Shown in pieces: positions 36,844-44,882 of a DNA stretch of 48,767 bases (the first letter of the stretch is position 1; every line of letters starts with the position of its first letter). The translations under genes and the position numbers were made by a program. Location: contig JAJDBX010000016.1 of NCBI GenBank assembly GCA_029261135.1, positions 1-48,767 on the forward strand, given 5' to 3'. This stretch comes from Nitrospirota bacterium (GTDB lineage Bacteria > Nitrospirota > Nitrospiria > SBBL01 > JAADHI01). A model generated the notes under the pieces. The model did not search any database. It saw only the letters and a list, made by a program, of their open reading frames with translations, and had not been told where the DNA came from.

Positions 36844-38178
36844 ATGATTAGGTATGGAAAATATATATGCTTTATGACCCTTTTTATAATGGGTTTAGGC
36901 CCCGTTGATTTTGTCCATACGGGTGAATTCAACTCCCTTCCCGCAAAACAAAGTGCTATTGTCGAAAGTGAGTTGAATTTGCTGGTGCAGCAATACCTTT
37001 TATCTGCCGATACCGGACAATCCAAGTCCTTACTGAAAGAAATTCTGGGTCATAAAGCGATGACGGTTTCAAGCATAGAGACTTCTCTTAAAGAAGGGCG
37101 GCTTTATCCGCCAGAGCCGAGCACGGGTTCACTGCATAAATCAATTCAGGTTGCCGGTTATAAGATGAGTTACGCACTGTATGTTCCGAAAGATTATGAC
37201 CCGAAAGTGGCTTATCCTTTAGTTGTGTGCCTGCATGGGGCGGGTTTTGTAGGTGATTCTTATATTGATCGTTGGCAGACGCGTCTGGGGAAAGATGCGA
37301 TCTTGGTCTGCCCCACAATTGGGATGGGAGCCTGGTGGTCGCAAGAAGGAGAGATGCTCGTGATGGATACGATAGATGCGATTTCGTCGCAGTATCATAT
37401 CGATCCGGACAAGGTTTTTCTCACGGGGATGTCCAATGGTGGGATTGGTGTTTACCTGATCGGCATGTTCCACGCAGATCGCTTGGCGGCGATTTCTCCC
37501 ATGGCAAGCGGTATCCCAGAAGAAGTATTTCCTTTTTTGAAAAACTTTTCGTTAACTGGAATTTATATTATCCATGGGGCGCATGATCAAGTGATGCCGG
37601 TGCGCCTGTCTCAAGAAGTGAGTGAATATCTCAAAAAGGAGGACATTTTATTCACCTATCGAGAACACGGCAAGGAGCATCCGAGGGCCGGGGGGCATTT
37701 TTTCCCAAGAGAAGAGCTCCCTGCCCTGGTCAATTGGTTTAAGGCGCAAGGCCGTATTGCTGATCCGGCCCGCGTGATTTCAGTGGCCGACAGAAATCAC
37801 CATGCCCCGTATTACTGGACTGAGATCAATCAAATAAAAGGGAAGGTCGCAGATGTTCAAAAATCCATCCTGAGTAATGAAGAGGTGGAGCTGGTCAAAT
37901 CGGGCGCATACGCAAGCCTGAGCGCTGAGCTTGAAGGCAATGAAATTAGAGTCACAACCGAGCGTGTTCGGCAGTTCACGCTTTTTTTTAATCAACGCTT
38001 AATCGATTTTTCAAAATCCATCCATGTTGTGACCAATGGCGAAAAAAAGTTCGAGGGACGCTTGGTGGAAAGTCCTGAATTTTTGTTGAAAGAAGCAAAA
38101 AGACGGGGTGATGGCATCTCTTTTTATACGGCCTCTGTTACGATAGATTTGGATGAGATCCCTACGCTAAAACAGTAA
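36844..38178 (+). CDS. Secreted alpha/beta-hydrolase (PHB depolymerase/esterase-like)
   Basis: 444 residues. ATG 36844 with AAGGGGG upstream starts a signal peptide (YICFMTLFIMGLGPVDF). The hydrolase has an oxyanion region VCLHGAGF, nucleophile TGMSNGG, an acid in HGAHDQVMPV and a base in REHGKEHPRAGGHFF. A C-terminal beta-rich extension of about 130 residues follows. It resembles LpqC/PHB-depolymerase-type esterases acting outside the cytoplasm. It lies between ribD and ribE and ends 11 bases before ribE, so it is probably co-transcribed, although no riboflavin role is known. Substrate unknown. Confidence 0.83.
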   Translation: MIRYGKYICFMTLFIMGLGPVDFVHTGEFNSLPAKQSAIVESELNLLVQQYLLSADTGQSKSLLKEILGHKAMTVSSIETSLKEGRLYPPEPSTGSLHKSIQVAGYKMSYALYVPKDYDPKVAYPLVVCLHGAGFVGDSYIDRWQTRLGKDAILVCPTIGMGAWWSQEGEMLVMDTIDAISSQYHIDPDKVFLTGMSNGGIGVYLIGMFHADRLAAISPMASGIPEEVFPFLKNFSLTGIYIIHGAHDQVMPVRLSQEVSEYLKKEDILFTYREHGKEHPRAGGHFFPREELPALVNWFKAQGRIADPARVISVADRNHHAPYYWTEINQIKGKVADVQKSILSNEEVELVKSGAYASLSAELEGNEIRVTTERVRQFTLFFNQRLIDFSKSIHVVTNGEKKFEGRLVESPEFLLKEAKRRGDGISFYTASVTIDLDEIPTLKQ

Positions 38179-38189
38179 AGAGAGGAACG

Positions 38190-38807
38190 ATGTTTACAGG
38201 TATTATCGAAGAAATGGGACAGGTGGTGTCATTTGAGTGCCTTGAGGCATCCTCTCGATTAACGATTCAAGCCAAGACCGTCATGGAGGATTTGACCACG
38301 GGAGCTAGTGTGAACGTTAATGGCGCCTGTATGACCGCACTGGTACTCAATACGAGTAGATTTTCCTGCGATCTTTCTCCTGAAACTTTGTCACTCACGA
38401 ATCTTGGGATTTTGAAGACAGGCGATCAGGTCAATTTAGAACGTGCCATGCGAATGGGCGACCGACTGAGCGGACACATGGTGTCGGGACATATTGAAGG
38501 GGTGGGGATGATTGTTGACAAAAAATCTCTAGACAATGCCTTGATTATTTCCATTGAAGCATCGGCCTCTGTATTGAAGTATTGTGTCTCTAAAGGATCG
38601 ATCACGCTCGACGGGGTGAGTATGACGATTAATCAACTGCAGGAAAAGAGGCTCACGATTTCGGTCATTCCGCACACTGCAGAAATGACGACCCTGGGTT
38701 TCAAAGATGTGGGGGATGTCTTAAATCTTGAAAGTGATTTAATTGGTCGATATGTTGAGCGGCTTTTGGAAGGGGCTGAGATTTCATCCCCTTATTTTCA
38801 AAAATAG
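38190..38807 (+). CDS. ribE: Riboflavin synthase, alpha subunit
   Basis: 205 residues formed of two similar lumazine-binding domains: the N-terminal MFTGIIEEMGQV start and VNGACMTAL, and the second with GHIEGVG and LDGVSMTIN. It dismutates two lumazines to riboflavin. AGAGAGGA precedes the ATG. It completes the ribD-esterase-ribE group. Convergent with the phosphatase gene seven bases downstream. The usual ribBA and ribH genes are not in this window. Confidence 0.95.
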   Translation: MFTGIIEEMGQVVSFECLEASSRLTIQAKTVMEDLTTGASVNVNGACMTALVLNTSRFSCDLSPETLSLTNLGILKTGDQVNLERAMRMGDRLSGHMVSGHIEGVGMIVDKKSLDNALIISIEASASVLKYCVSKGSITLDGVSMTINQLQEKRLTISVIPHTAEMTTLGFKDVGDVLNLESDLIGRYVERLLEGAEISSPYFQK

Positions 38808-38814
38808 TCCGGGT

Positions 38815-39561
38815 TTATTCGACGAAAGAAACCAATACCACCGTAATATTGTCTTCCCCCCCGGCTGCAATTGCACTCTGAACCAAACTTTTAGTTGCCG
38901 ATTCCATATCGCTGCTTCCTTGAACGATTGTACGCATTTCGGCGGCGCTCAGCTTATTACTCAAGCCGTCAGAACAAAGCAGGTAGGTGTCTCCCACTGC
39001 GGGTTTTCGGGTAAACACTTCGACCTCGACATTCTGCGTGGTGCCCATGGCACGGCTTAAGACATGTTTTTGAGGGTGGCGCTCTGCGGCTTCGGGAGTG
39101 AGGAGTCCTTTTTGGACATATTCATTGACCATAGAATGGTCTTGTGTCAGTTGATGAATGGCGCCATCCCGCAGGAGGTACAAACGGCTGTCTCCGACAA
39201 AACCAATAACAGACTCTTCTCGCGTCGAAAGCAGAGCGACAACGGTCGTCCCCATCCCGGTTAATGCGGGGTCTTTAGAGGCGGTTAAGAAAATTTGTTG
39301 ATTGGCATGTGAAATGGCCTGCATGAGTTTTTCTTCATTTGCTTGTGACGAAGAAGCACTTGTGCCATTTGGATTTGAAGGGGAGGCGATGAAGTATTTG
39401 ATCTGATCTACCGCCATTTTGCTTGCGACCTCCCCTGCGGCATGTCCTCCCATGCCGTCTGCGACAATAAAGAGGTTGAGGTCACTATAAATGCCAAGGG
39501 TATCTTCATTAGAGGCACGCACACAACCAACATCAGTCATCCCTGATGTGATGATTTTCAT
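38815..39561 (-). CDS. PP2C-type Ser/Thr phosphatase (Stp1/PrpC-like)
   Basis: 248 residues. All PP2C metal motifs are seen: VRASNEDT, ADGMGGHAAGE, GDSRLYLL, LCSDGL and GEDNITVVLV. It dephosphorylates Ser/Thr residues and is the usual partner of a PknB-like kinase, here the tandem kinase at 31.6 kb. Cytoplasmic. AAAGG lies upstream of ATG 39561. It is divergent from the FGE-like gene (185-bp gap). Confidence 0.95.
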   Translation of the reverse strand: MKIITSGMTDVGCVRASNEDTLGIYSDLNLFIVADGMGGHAAGEVASKMAVDQIKYFIASPSNPNGTSASSSQANEEKLMQAISHANQQIFLTASKDPALTGMGTTVVALLSTREESVIGFVGDSRLYLLRDGAIHQLTQDHSMVNEYVQKGLLTPEAAERHPQKHVLSRAMGTTQNVEVEVFTRKPAVGDTYLLCSDGLSNKLSAAEMRTIVQGSSDMESATKSLVQSAIAAGGEDNITVVLVSFVE

Positions 39562-39745
39562 CTTAATGAGACCTTTCTACTTTTGGATATTGTTGTCGGG
39601 AACAGAGGAAAGCGCATTCTATAAAATCCAATTTCATTTGTCTGCCTCTAAGAGTATCACACTTTCAGAAGATCTTACTGGATCATGTAGTTTTGTAAAA
39701 GGATCTTTTGTTCTTTATGGATTTGATAAGCGCTATACTAATATT

Positions 39746-40399
39746 ATGCGGAAGTTCATTCTATTTGTCTGGACAGTTTTTGTGGGTTTATTTTTTTCCA
39801 AAATAGTCTTTGCTCAGGAAATGATTCAGATTCCCGGTGGCTCTTTTTTGATGGGAGGCGGAAAAACTGGATCGGCTCAAGAACAGGTCATCACAAAATC
39901 GTATAAAATTGATCAATTTGAAGTGACGCAAGCCGAATTTAAAATAGGTTTTCCCGAATTTGAATATGCGCCCGGAACGGATCGGCATCCGGTGAGTTTG
40001 GTAAGCTGGCATGAAGCATTTCGTTACTGCAAGGTTTTAAAAAAACGTCTTCCGACTGGGGCAGAGTGGGAAAAAGCTGCGCGAGGGACAGATGGCAGAA
40101 TCTATCCCTGGGGAAATAAAAAACTGAGAAAACGGGCCCATCCTTCCTATTCTGGTATGGTGAAGCGCATTGTGGGTTTCAACAGAAAGGATGTGTCTGT
40201 TTATGGTGTTCGGGAGATGGCCTCTTCTGTTTGGGAGTGGACGATGGAAGCAGGTGAAGAAAGCCAAGGGCAGAAAAAAATAGTTCGGGGCGGTTTATGG
40301 AATGAGCACTTAGATTACGAATACAGTAAAACCTATGAAAAAATGGAAATCTCCCCTGAAAAACGGTTTGTTTTTATAGGGTTCCGATGCGCCCGCTAA
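39746..40399 (+). CDS. FGE-sulfatase (SUMF1-like) domain protein, secreted
   Basis: 217 residues. A signal peptide (FILFVWTVFVGLFFSKIVFA) is followed by a small FGE fold: MIQIPGGSFLMGGG, FEVTQAEF, RLPTGAEWEKAARGTDG, YPWGN, REMASSVWEWTME, IVRGG, IGFRCAR. The catalytic cysteines of true FGE are absent. The stop at 40399 overlaps the start of the molybdoenzyme gene at 40387 by 13 bases, so translation is probably coupled. No ribosome site is obvious before ATG 39746; a TATACT box lies about ten bases upstream. Confidence 0.85.
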   Translation: MRKFILFVWTVFVGLFFSKIVFAQEMIQIPGGSFLMGGGKTGSAQEQVITKSYKIDQFEVTQAEFKIGFPEFEYAPGTDRHPVSLVSWHEAFRYCKVLKKRLPTGAEWEKAARGTDGRIYPWGNKKLRKRAHPSYSGMVKRIVGFNRKDVSVYGVREMASSVWEWTMEAGEESQGQKKIVRGGLWNEHLDYEYSKTYEKMEISPEKRFVFIGFRCAR

Positions 40400-41124
40400 A
40401 AAATATCCAACGTAGAACTTTCATCACAAAATGTTTTTGGGGTACCGTGGGATTTTTTCTGACTTTATTGCAGTCGGGTCGCCCTGGTTTTTCAGCCCTT
40501 AATTTTTGGCGATCTTCGGAATATGTCGGTAAAACTCGAGATGGGGTATATGAAAAATTTTACATCCAATATTATAAATCCTTCAAACGGATTCAGGGTG
40601 CATCCTGGCAATTGAAGATCAGCGGACTCTGTCTTAATCCTCAAATCATCAGTCTCGACGGACTTAAAGCGCTTCCCTTGAAGAAACAGGTGTCACGGAT
40701 AAAATGTGTGGAATGCTGGTCGGCAAAAGCCCGTTGGGCGGGTTTCTCAATGATACATTTAGAGAAAATGGTGCAACCGCTTCCTGAAGCGGTGGGCGTG
40801 ATTTTTCGTTGTGCGGATACCTATGTCGAATACCTTTCATTGGAAGATTGTCAGCATGAAAGGACACTCCTGGCACACACAATGAACGATAAAGCACTCA
40901 CAGATGAGCATGGGTTCCCATTGCGTGTCATTATTCCTTATAAATATGGCTATAAAAGCCCGAAGGCCATACTCGAAATTGAATATGTTGACACCCCGGG
41001 GCGGGGGACTTGGAATCGCATTGGACCCTACTCCGTGGATGGGACGATTCTGCCCGGCTACGATCACCCTTTAGACCGTGGCAAAAAACGAAGGCGCATT
41101 ACAGGCGGAGAAATATTTGATTGA
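40387..41124 (+). CDS. Molybdopterin-dependent oxidoreductase (YedY/MsrP-like), Tat-exported
   Basis: 245 residues. The N-terminus QRRTFITK plus a hydrophobic stretch is a Tat signal. The core has the sulfite-oxidase fold motif KCVECWSAKARWAGF; C107 is the likely molybdenum ligand as in YedY. Later GFPLRVIIPYKYGYKSPK and GRGTWN occur. YedY reduces methionine sulfoxide in periplasmic proteins together with a membrane haem partner (MsrQ/YedZ), which is not seen here. It is shorter than E. coli YedY (about 334). Overlap with the FGE-like gene suggests they act together. Confidence 0.85.
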   Translation: MRPLKNIQRRTFITKCFWGTVGFFLTLLQSGRPGFSALNFWRSSEYVGKTRDGVYEKFYIQYYKSFKRIQGASWQLKISGLCLNPQIISLDGLKALPLKKQVSRIKCVECWSAKARWAGFSMIHLEKMVQPLPEAVGVIFRCADTYVEYLSLEDCQHERTLLAHTMNDKALTDEHGFPLRVIIPYKYGYKSPKAILEIEYVDTPGRGTWNRIGPYSVDGTILPGYDHPLDRGKKRRRITGGEIFD

Positions 41125-41143
41125 TCAGAGCTTCCTTTAAAGT

Positions 41144-41593
41144 TCAATGCCACCAGGCGGGGGTATTTTCTTCTGACTTCAGATAGCCAAATAGAATGTC
41201 TGTTCGCGACACAATCCCCACCAGTTTTTCTTCTTTATTCACGACCGGGACACGAATCAGGTGTTTTTCCTGTAGGAGTTTCATCACTTCTTCCAATGGG
41301 GTGTAATCGAAGACAGAAACTGGATTTTTAGTCATCACATTTTTTGCCTTTATGGTTTTGAGTATTTCCCCTTTCATAATGGACTTGAGTAAATCAAATT
41401 CGCTGACGATTCCGAGCAGTTTTTTCCCACGTCCCACAATGGGAATACTGCCAAATCCCCCCATCGTCATTGCGGTGGCAAGCTTGTCCCCTGTTGTACT
41501 TTGAGAATAGTAATATACATTTTTTTGCATGAAGTGTGCTGCCAGCAGATGCTGAAAATCTTCCCCGCCGGTCATGTAGTCAATTTCTCGCAT
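41144..41593 (-). CDS. Tandem CBS-domain protein
   Basis: 149 residues made of two CBS motifs: MQKNVYYYSQSTTGDKLATAMTM...IPIVGRGKKLLGIVSEFDLLKS, then VMTKNPVSVFDYTPLEEVMKLL...RVPVVNKEEKLVGIVSRTDILFGYL. CBS pairs bind adenosyl nucleotides (AMP, ATP, SAM) and act as sensors. ATG 41593 (MREID) is preferred; a longer frame starts at 41623. No partner enzyme is fused or adjacent. Confidence 0.85.
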   Translation of the reverse strand: MREIDYMTGGEDFQHLLAAHFMQKNVYYYSQSTTGDKLATAMTMGGFGSIPIVGRGKKLLGIVSEFDLLKSIMKGEILKTIKAKNVMTKNPVSVFDYTPLEEVMKLLQEKHLIRVPVVNKEEKLVGIVSRTDILFGYLKSEENTPAWWH

Positions 41594-41648
41594 GTGATTT
41601 CTCTTGCTTAGGATGAATAACATTAACTGAGTCTAGAACGTTATCATA

Positions 41649-41677
41649 TTGCCGCGATGAAAACACTCCCGTATAAT
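41649..41677 (+). promoter_or_regulatory. Promoter of rnr
   Basis: TTGCCG (41649-41654) and TATAAT (41672-41677) are separated by 17 bp. The start near 41684 gives a leader of about 27 bases. No good ribosome site precedes the ATG at 41711. Confidence 0.6.
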
Positions 41678-41710
41678 TCAGAAAATATTGTACATTGATG
41701 ATATTCCCAA

Positions 41711-43873
41711 ATGAGCAAAATAGAAAAAATACTAAAAGTCATTGCCAAAGCAGATCGACCGCTCCTCATCAAAGAACTGATGTTTTTGCTCAAACTGCAT
41801 CGAGATGACCGGGATGAGGTCAAAAAACTATTACGCAGAATGGTTCGTGAAGGGGAACTCATTCGACTGCGGGGTCGGAGGTATGGTCTTCCGCAGAAGA
41901 TGGATCTTGTGTCTGGACAGTTTAGAGGGCATCGAGATGGTTATGGTTTTGTGATCCCCGATGAAGAGGGCGAAGCATCTTCAAGAGCAAGCGATATTTA
42001 TATCGGATCAAGAAAATACCATGAGGCAATGCATGGCGATCACGTTGTGGCCCGCATCGAGAAACACAAAGGTGAAGGACGGCGTGAAGGTAGCATCATC
42101 AGAATACTAGACCGGGCGAATACGACCGTTGTGGGTCGTTTTGAGTCAGGGCGTGATTTTGGTTTTGTGATTCCTTCGGATCGGCGCATTGTTCATGATA
42201 TTTGTATCCCGCACGATGAAAAATCAAAGGCAGATGACGGGGACGTGGTGATGGCAGAAATCTTGACCTACCCGAAAAAAGGTCGCGTACCTGAAGGCCG
42301 AGTCGTGAAGATTCTAGGAAGAGTCGAAGACTCTGAGATCGACACGGACACGGTGATTGCTTCTTACCAAATTTCTCCTCACTTTTCGGAGGTAGTTTTG
42401 GATGCGGCGAATCAGGTGAGCGAATCCGTAACAGCTGAAATGTGTGAAGGCCGTGTTGATTTGAGGGCGCTTCCGACGGTCACCATTGATGGAGAACGTG
42501 CACGTGATTTCGATGATGCCGTTTCCATCAAACGGCTTGAAACAGGAGGTTATCGTCTTTGGGTTCATATTGCTGATGTCGCACATTATGTTGCGGAGGG
42601 CAGTGTGTTGGACGAGGAGGCTTTTTCCCGCGCGACGTCGATTTATTTTCCCGATCTTGTTGTCCCCATGTTTCCTGAAAAACTTTCAAACGGGATTTGC
42701 AGTCTCAGGCCCGATGAGGATCGACTCACTTTAACAGTTGAGATTCATTTTACTTCAGCCGGGCTTCCGCTCTCGCATCGTATGCTTGAAAGTGTGATTC
42801 GCAGTGATGCGCGGATGACCTATACGGCTGTGCATCAAATTGTTGAACTAAAAGATGTCACGGTTCGTGCACAATATGAGGCCCTTCTCCCCCAATTTGA
42901 AGCCATGCTCGACTTGGCAAAGAAATTACGCAGCCGCCGCTTCAAACAAGGAAGTCTCGATTTTGATTTGCCGGGTGCAGAGATCATTGTAGACCCCACA
43001 GGGGAAACCGTTGACATCATTCGGGAAGATCGAAATATCGCCCATAAAATCATTGAAGAATTTATGCTGGTCGCCAATGGAACGATTGCGAAAGAAATGA
43101 CGCGACGTGAAATCCCCTTTCTCTACCGCATTCATGATCAACCCCCTTCAGATCGTATTGCGTCATTAAATGACATGCTCCGGCAGTTTGGGTTGAAAAT
43201 TCGTCTTGAAAAAAAAGTGACCCCGAAAATTATTTCAGAGATCTTGGATGCTGTGCAAGGTCGTCCAGAGGAAAAGCTGATGAATCAAGTCGTACTTCGG
43301 TCGATGCAGCAGGCCCGTTATGCTTCTGAAAATCATGGACACTTTGGCTTGGCCTTTGATGAATATACGCATTTTACCTCTCCGATCCGAAGGTACCCGG
43401 ACTTAATTGTGCACCGTATTTTGAAAAGCTTGTTGTCGTCGGCTTTGGGCGAAAGCGAAAAAGAACGCTGGGCGAATAAACTGCCAGAGATTGCGCAGCA
43501 TTGCTCAAAGCAAGAGCGGATTGCGGTTGATGCTGAACGGGATGTGATCAAACGAAAGCAGGTGAAATTCATGTCCGATAAAATCGACACGCAGTATGCC
43601 GGGATGATCACGGGTGTGGCGTCTTATGGGTTTTTTGTGCAGCTTGAGACCTATTTTGTCGAAGGCCTGGTGCGGGTGAGTAGTTTACACGATGATTATT
43701 ATATTTTTGATGAAAAACGGCATACCCTGATCGGTCGGACACACCGGCATGTTTACCGGCTGGGTCAACTGGTTGAAGTTATTGTATCCGAGGTCGATAC
43801 TGAAAATTGGCAGATCAATTTAAGACTGGCACAGGCGAGAAAAAAAAGCGCGGGTTCAAGACGAAAAAGGTGA
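41711..43873 (+). CDS. rnr: Ribonuclease R
   Basis: A 720-residue 3'-5' exoribonuclease that degrades structured RNA. It has an N-terminal winged-helix region (about 1-65), cold-shock domains (FRGHRDGYGFVIPD and ESGRDFGFVIPS) and the RNB catalytic domain with TIDGERARDFDDAVSI (acidic metal ligands), HYVAEGS and FTSPIRRYPDLIVHR. A C-terminal S1 domain (YAGMITGVASYGFFVQLE) is followed by a basic tail (RKKSAGSRRKR). It is somewhat shorter than E. coli RNase R but complete. A promoter is seen upstream. It converges with nth. Confidence 0.95.
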   Translation: MSKIEKILKVIAKADRPLLIKELMFLLKLHRDDRDEVKKLLRRMVREGELIRLRGRRYGLPQKMDLVSGQFRGHRDGYGFVIPDEEGEASSRASDIYIGSRKYHEAMHGDHVVARIEKHKGEGRREGSIIRILDRANTTVVGRFESGRDFGFVIPSDRRIVHDICIPHDEKSKADDGDVVMAEILTYPKKGRVPEGRVVKILGRVEDSEIDTDTVIASYQISPHFSEVVLDAANQVSESVTAEMCEGRVDLRALPTVTIDGERARDFDDAVSIKRLETGGYRLWVHIADVAHYVAEGSVLDEEAFSRATSIYFPDLVVPMFPEKLSNGICSLRPDEDRLTLTVEIHFTSAGLPLSHRMLESVIRSDARMTYTAVHQIVELKDVTVRAQYEALLPQFEAMLDLAKKLRSRRFKQGSLDFDLPGAEIIVDPTGETVDIIREDRNIAHKIIEEFMLVANGTIAKEMTRREIPFLYRIHDQPPSDRIASLNDMLRQFGLKIRLEKKVTPKIISEILDAVQGRPEEKLMNQVVLRSMQQARYASENHGHFGLAFDEYTHFTSPIRRYPDLIVHRILKSLLSSALGESEKERWANKLPEIAQHCSKQERIAVDAERDVIKRKQVKFMSDKIDTQYAGMITGVASYGFFVQLETYFVEGLVRVSSLHDDYYIFDEKRHTLIGRTHRHVYRLGQLVEVIVSEVDTENWQINLRLAQARKKSAGSRRKR

Positions 43874-43902
43874 GTTCATGTCAGTGTTGTTTCAGTTCCC
43901 GT

Positions 43903-44547
43903 TCAAGTGATGACTTGGGAGGGACAAAGATCAGCAAGAACACATTCACCACATTGAGGTTTTTGGGCTTTGCAAACATGGCGGCCATGTAATAAAAGGC
44001 GGTGTGCGCCGGACGTCCATTTTTTTTTTTGCAGGATCCGACTCAAATCGGTTTCGATTTGAGTCGGATCGGAAGATATGGATAAGCCGAGACGATTTGA
44101 AACGCGACGCACGTGGGTATCGACCACGATGGCTTGATGACCGAAAACCGTGCCAAGCACCACATTGGCCGTTTTCCTTCCAACACCGGGCAGTTGAATC
44201 AGGGCATTCAAATCTTCAGGGACCTCTCCTTGATATTCATCAAGCAACTTTTTTGAACAGGCAGTAATATTTTTTGCTTTGTTATTGTAAAAACCTGTGG
44301 AGCGAATCAGGGAGATGAGGCGTTCCGGATCGCCCTCAACGATGTCCTGCGGTCCTGGAAATGTTTTGAAGAGTTGGGGGGTGACTTGATTGACCCGGAC
44401 ATCGGTGCACTGCGCAGAGAGAATGGTGGCGATTAAGAGTTGAAAGGGTGTTTTATAATCAAGCGCAGTATCTGCATCGGGGATGGCTTTTTCAAGACGT
44501 TTGATGATTGTAGCGGTGTGGGATCTTTCTGCCTTATTGTTCTGAAT
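43903..44547 (-). CDS. nth: Endonuclease III, apparently starting at ATT
   Basis: 214 residues if begun at ATT 44547, matching E. coli Nth (211). The sequence from NNKAER aligns with the E. coli start. It has the helix-hairpin-helix LPGVGRKTANVV with catalytic Lys, catalytic Asp in VDTHVRRVSNRL, and the [4Fe-4S] motif C-x6-C-x2-C-x5-C (CKAQKPQCGECVLADLC). It repairs oxidised pyrimidines. No ATG, GTG or TTG lies in frame before residue 101. The frame is open back into yggX, and ATT lies two bases after the yggX stop with GCGGGG before it. Either a rare initiation codon with translational coupling or a base error for ATG. Confidence 0.9.
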   Translation of the reverse strand: MQNNKAERSHTATIIKRLEKAIPDADTALDYKTPFQLLIATILSAQCTDVRVNQVTPQLFKTFPGPQDIVEGDPERLISLIRSTGFYNNKAKNITACSKKLLDEYQGEVPEDLNALIQLPGVGRKTANVVLGTVFGHQAIVVDTHVRRVSNRLGLSISSDPTQIETDLSRILQKKKWTSGAHRLLLHGRHVCKAQKPQCGECVLADLCPSQVIT

Positions 44548-44549
44548 TG

Positions 44550-44846
44550 CTAAGCCCCGCTTTGATCTGATGGCGCGGGTGTATCATCGAGTTTGACGGC
44601 CTCCTCTTCAGAGCCCGGTTCAAGTTTGAAAAATATTTTCATCTGTGTGGCTAAAAAATCTCGCCCTTTTTGGTCGCGAAGACTGAGGCGATATTCGTTG
44701 ATGATCTTGATGGACTGCTCATACCATTCTTTCCAGCAGACATCGCAAATTTTTTCTTTCAGTGTTTTTCCAATGCTTCCGCCGTAAGGGGTGCCTTCAA
44801 TTTCCTCACGGGTTTGCCCGCAACGCATGCAATGAACTTCAGCCAT
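44550..44846 (-). CDS. yggX: Fe(2+)-trafficking protein YggX
   Basis: 98 residues with the YggX pattern HCMRCGQTREEIEG..Y..SIGK..KEKICDVCWKEWYEQSIKIINEYRLSL. It protects Fe-S clusters from oxidative damage. It has a C-terminal acidic extension. It directly precedes nth, an Fe-S enzyme, with a two-base gap to the proposed ATT start, a sensible functional pairing (in gammaproteobacteria yggX sits beside mutY). Confidence 0.93.
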   Translation of the reverse strand: MAEVHCMRCGQTREEIEGTPYGGSIGKTLKEKICDVCWKEWYEQSIKIINEYRLSLRDQKGRDFLATQMKIFFKLEPGSEEEAVKLDDTPAPSDQSGA

Positions 44847-44882
44847 TTAGTTTTCTCCTGTGGGTCTATAAATATGAGGGAT

